7,404 nt of DNA. Source: an uncultured Chromatiales bacterium (GTDB lineage: Bacteria > Pseudomonadota > Gammaproteobacteria > Steroidobacterales > GCA-2729495). Under the pieces are notes generated by a model. The model saw nothing but the letters and a program-made list of their open reading frames with translations. It was not told the origin of the DNA and ran no database searches. Every line of letters begins with the position of its first letter. The stretch's first letter is position 1. The stretch covers positions 1 through 7,404 of the forward strand of contig CAJXQV010000058.1 of the NCBI GenBank assembly GCA_913058165.1, written 5' to 3'. A program made the position numbers and the translations under genes. Below are positions 6,223 through 7,404 of this stretch, in pieces.

Positions 6223-6250
6223 GCCCGGCGCACGCTTATGCGGGCGTTTT
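6223..6250 (+). terminator. short intrinsic terminator after the thiolase gene
   Basis: GCCCG (6223-6227) pairs with CGGGC (6241-6245), enclosing a 13-nt loop, followed by GTTTT and an AT-rich run. It lies 12 nt after the thiolase stop. The 5-bp stem is modest, so read-through into the beta-barrel gene 39 nt further on is possible. Confidence 0.55.
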
Positions 6251-6288
6251 AATAAAAAACGTAACTAGCTTAAAGAATGGCTGACATT

Positions 6289-6750
6289 ATGAAAAAATCT
6301 TCATTACCTTGTCTTCTGGCATTGGCTGGCCTTAACTTCGGGTTCGTCCAACCGGCTGTCGCAGAAGATAACCCGAATCGTATTAACGCTTCTCTCGGTG
6401 CTGCAACTCATAGCGGCGATGTTTCAGGCTTCCTGAGCGTTGATTACACCTACAAATTTAGCAACAATATTGCTGCTGCCATTTTTTTTGAGAGGGCCGG
6501 CGGCGATTTTGATATCGAAGCGGTTGGCATTACTGTCGGATATATCTTTGAGAACGGCTTTAAGTTTGGTGTCGGGCCCGGCCTAGAGCACAAACTCAGG
6601 GACGGCAAAACACTCGATTTATGGCATGTCACAGCAGGCTATGACTGGCCGCTCAATAACTGGACTGTAGGCCCCACTGCCAGCTACGATTTTATTGAAG
6701 ACAACAACAACGTCTTATACGTCGGTTTAGCGGTCGGCTATGGGTTCTAG
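6289..6750 (+). CDS. small outer-membrane beta-barrel protein, function unknown
   Basis: This is probably an exported 153-residue outer-membrane protein. The N-terminus MKKSSLPCLLALAGLNFG is a classical signal peptide with a cleavage site AVA|ED after residue 25. The mature part of about 128 residues consists of short alternating polar and hydrophobic segments (for example INASLGAATHSG, GFLSVDYTYKF, NIAAAIFFERAG, AVGITVGYIFENG, FGVGPGLEHK). It ends LAVGYGF, with the terminal Phe and alternating aromatic residues that mark substrates of the BAM complex. The size fits an eight-stranded barrel of the OmpA-transmembrane/OmpW-like shape, but I cannot name the family. An in-frame ATG at 6277 would add four residues; I prefer the MKK start because it gives a standard n-region, although neither start has a convincing Shine-Dalgarno. 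A two-way terminator follows. Confidence 0.75.
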   Translation: MKKSSLPCLLALAGLNFGFVQPAVAEDNPNRINASLGAATHSGDVSGFLSVDYTYKFSNNIAAAIFFERAGGDFDIEAVGITVGYIFENGFKFGVGPGLEHKLRDGKTLDLWHVTAGYDWPLNNWTVGPTASYDFIEDNNNVLYVGLAVGYGF

Positions 6751-6771
6751 CATGATCAAAAAAGGCCCAAC

Positions 6772-6818
6772 CCTAAAACATAAAAAACCGGCTTAAAGCC
6801 GGTTTTTTATGTTTTAGG
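6772..6818. terminator. two-way intrinsic terminator between the beta-barrel gene and ETF-QO
   Basis: A perfect 22-bp inverted repeat (6772-6793 with 6797-6818) surrounds a 3-nt loop. The GC core CCGGCT/AGCCGG is flanked by A6 and T6 and by a further symmetric CCTAAAACAT/ATGTTTTAGG extension. It lies between convergent genes ending at 6750 and 6827 and should terminate both. Confidence 0.93.
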
Positions 6819-6826
6819 CAATCGAG

Positions 6827-7358
6827 TCACATGCCGGAATAGTTCGGGCCACCGCCCCCTTCAGGGCAGGCCCAATTAATGTTCTGGGCCGGATCTTTAA
6901 TATCGCAGGTTTTGCAGTGCACGCAGTTCTGCGCGTTGATTTTAAACTTTTGTTCACCCCCCTCTTCAACGATTTCGTAAACGCCGGCCGGACAATAACG
7001 CGTTGCCGGCTCGCCAAACTTAGGCAAATTCTGCTCCAGAGGAATTGAGGCATCAGCCAGCTGCAAATGCACAGGCTGATCTTCTTCGTGATTAGTGCTC
7101 GACAAATACACCGAAGACAGCAAATCAAAGCTCAGCTTGCCATCCGGCATCGGATAATCGATGGGTTTGGCTTTACTAATATCAGTGAGCGCTGCGTAAT
7201 CCGGACTGGGATTGCCGAGCGTGAACGGCAGCTTACCGCGGAAAATTGTCTGATCGATCCAGATTAAAGGCGCGCCAATAATAGTGCCGAACTTATGCAG
7301 TAACGGGCCGTAGTTTCTGGCACGCCATAACTCGTCATACACCCACGATGTTTTAATT
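6827..7358 (-). CDS. electron transfer flavoprotein-ubiquinone oxidoreductase, C-terminal part
   Basis: ETF-QO is an inner-membrane enzyme that takes electrons from reduced ETF, fed by acyl-CoA dehydrogenases, and passes them to ubiquinone. About 177 C-terminal residues are present out of roughly 550 in the family; the FAD-binding N-terminal part lies beyond the contig end. The visible segment carries ETF-QO landmarks: SWVYDELWRARN, PDGKLSFDLLSSVYLS, TNHEEDQP, then RYCPAGVYE and NCVHCKTCDIKDP. The four cysteines in the last two motifs are the expected [4Fe-4S] ligands. The protein ends PEGGGGPNYSGM, typical of the family. A further Cys (NWACPEGG) is present near the end. The gene has no start here: the apparent N-terminus MGSEMCIRDR encoded by 7358-7387 is sequencing adapter. 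Confidence 0.95.
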
Positions 7359-7404
7359 CTGTCTCTTATACACATCTCCGAGCCCACGAGACAAGAGGCA
7401 ATCT
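7359..7404. other. Illumina Nextera adapter sequence (assembly artefact)
   Basis: The 19-bp Tn5 mosaic end occupies 7359-7377 (starting CTGTCTCTTATACAC). It is followed by the Nextera i7-side adapter CCGAGCCCACGAGAC (7378-7392), an 8-base index AAGAGGCA (7393-7400) and ATCT (7401-7404), the first bases of the flow-cell sequence. This order is exactly that of adapter read-through, so these bases are not from the organism. Confidence 0.98.

Noticed and set aside
7358..7387. N-terminus MGSEMCIRDR of the minus-strand frame as part of ETF-QO
   Set aside because: It is the reverse translation of the Nextera adapter.

Overview
The window looks like the end of a contig from a free-living, probably aquatic gammaproteobacterium of moderate GC content. 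The evidence is a ferredoxin of the Azotobacter FdI type, a xerD-dsbC neighbourhood like that of Escherichia coli and Pseudomonas, a Zn-ribbon Nudix hydrolase, a thiolase of the Zoogloea/AtoB type and ETF-ubiquinone oxidoreductase. No phage, plasmid, insertion sequence, CRISPR or tRNA signal was found. This is mostly ordinary chromosomal housekeeping sequence.

Layout. Positions 1-891 are poorly resolved: a partial minus-strand reading frame (a possible exported protein) runs off the left edge, and behind it lie broken frames with no recognisable gene. From 892 the plus strand carries a Zn-ribbon Nudix hydrolase and then fdxA, which has its own promoter candidate and a hairpin with a U-tract just before its ribosome binding site. 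fdxA converges on dsbC across a symmetric two-way terminator (1981-2017). dsbC and xerD both lie on the minus strand, in the order xerD-dsbC, but a perfect 26-bp inverted repeat (2954-3008) separates them, so dsbC is probably transcribed alone. A 293-bp divergent intergenic region (3941-4233) between xerD and the next gene contains several stem-loops that no gene explains. The plus strand then carries a PlsC-type acyltransferase, an acetyl-CoA acetyltransferase and a small outer-membrane beta-barrel protein. A second long two-way terminator (6772-6818) separates these from the C-terminal part of ETF-QO on the minus strand.

How the genes fit together. The acyltransferase (phospholipid synthesis), thiolase (acetyl-CoA/acetoacetyl-CoA exchange) and ETF-QO (entry of beta-oxidation electrons into the quinone pool) share an acyl-CoA/lipid theme. 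DsbC repairs disulfides in the periplasm, XerD resolves chromosome dimers, and FdxA is a 7Fe electron carrier.

Important artefact. The last 46 bases (7359-7404) are not genomic. They are the Illumina Nextera transposase mosaic end, the i7-side adapter, an 8-base index and the first bases of the flow-cell sequence. A naive gene call gives ETF-QO a false N-terminus (MGSEMCIRDR) from this adapter. The most interesting biological leads are the structured 3941-4233 intergenic region and the unusually long, fully symmetric terminator hairpins.
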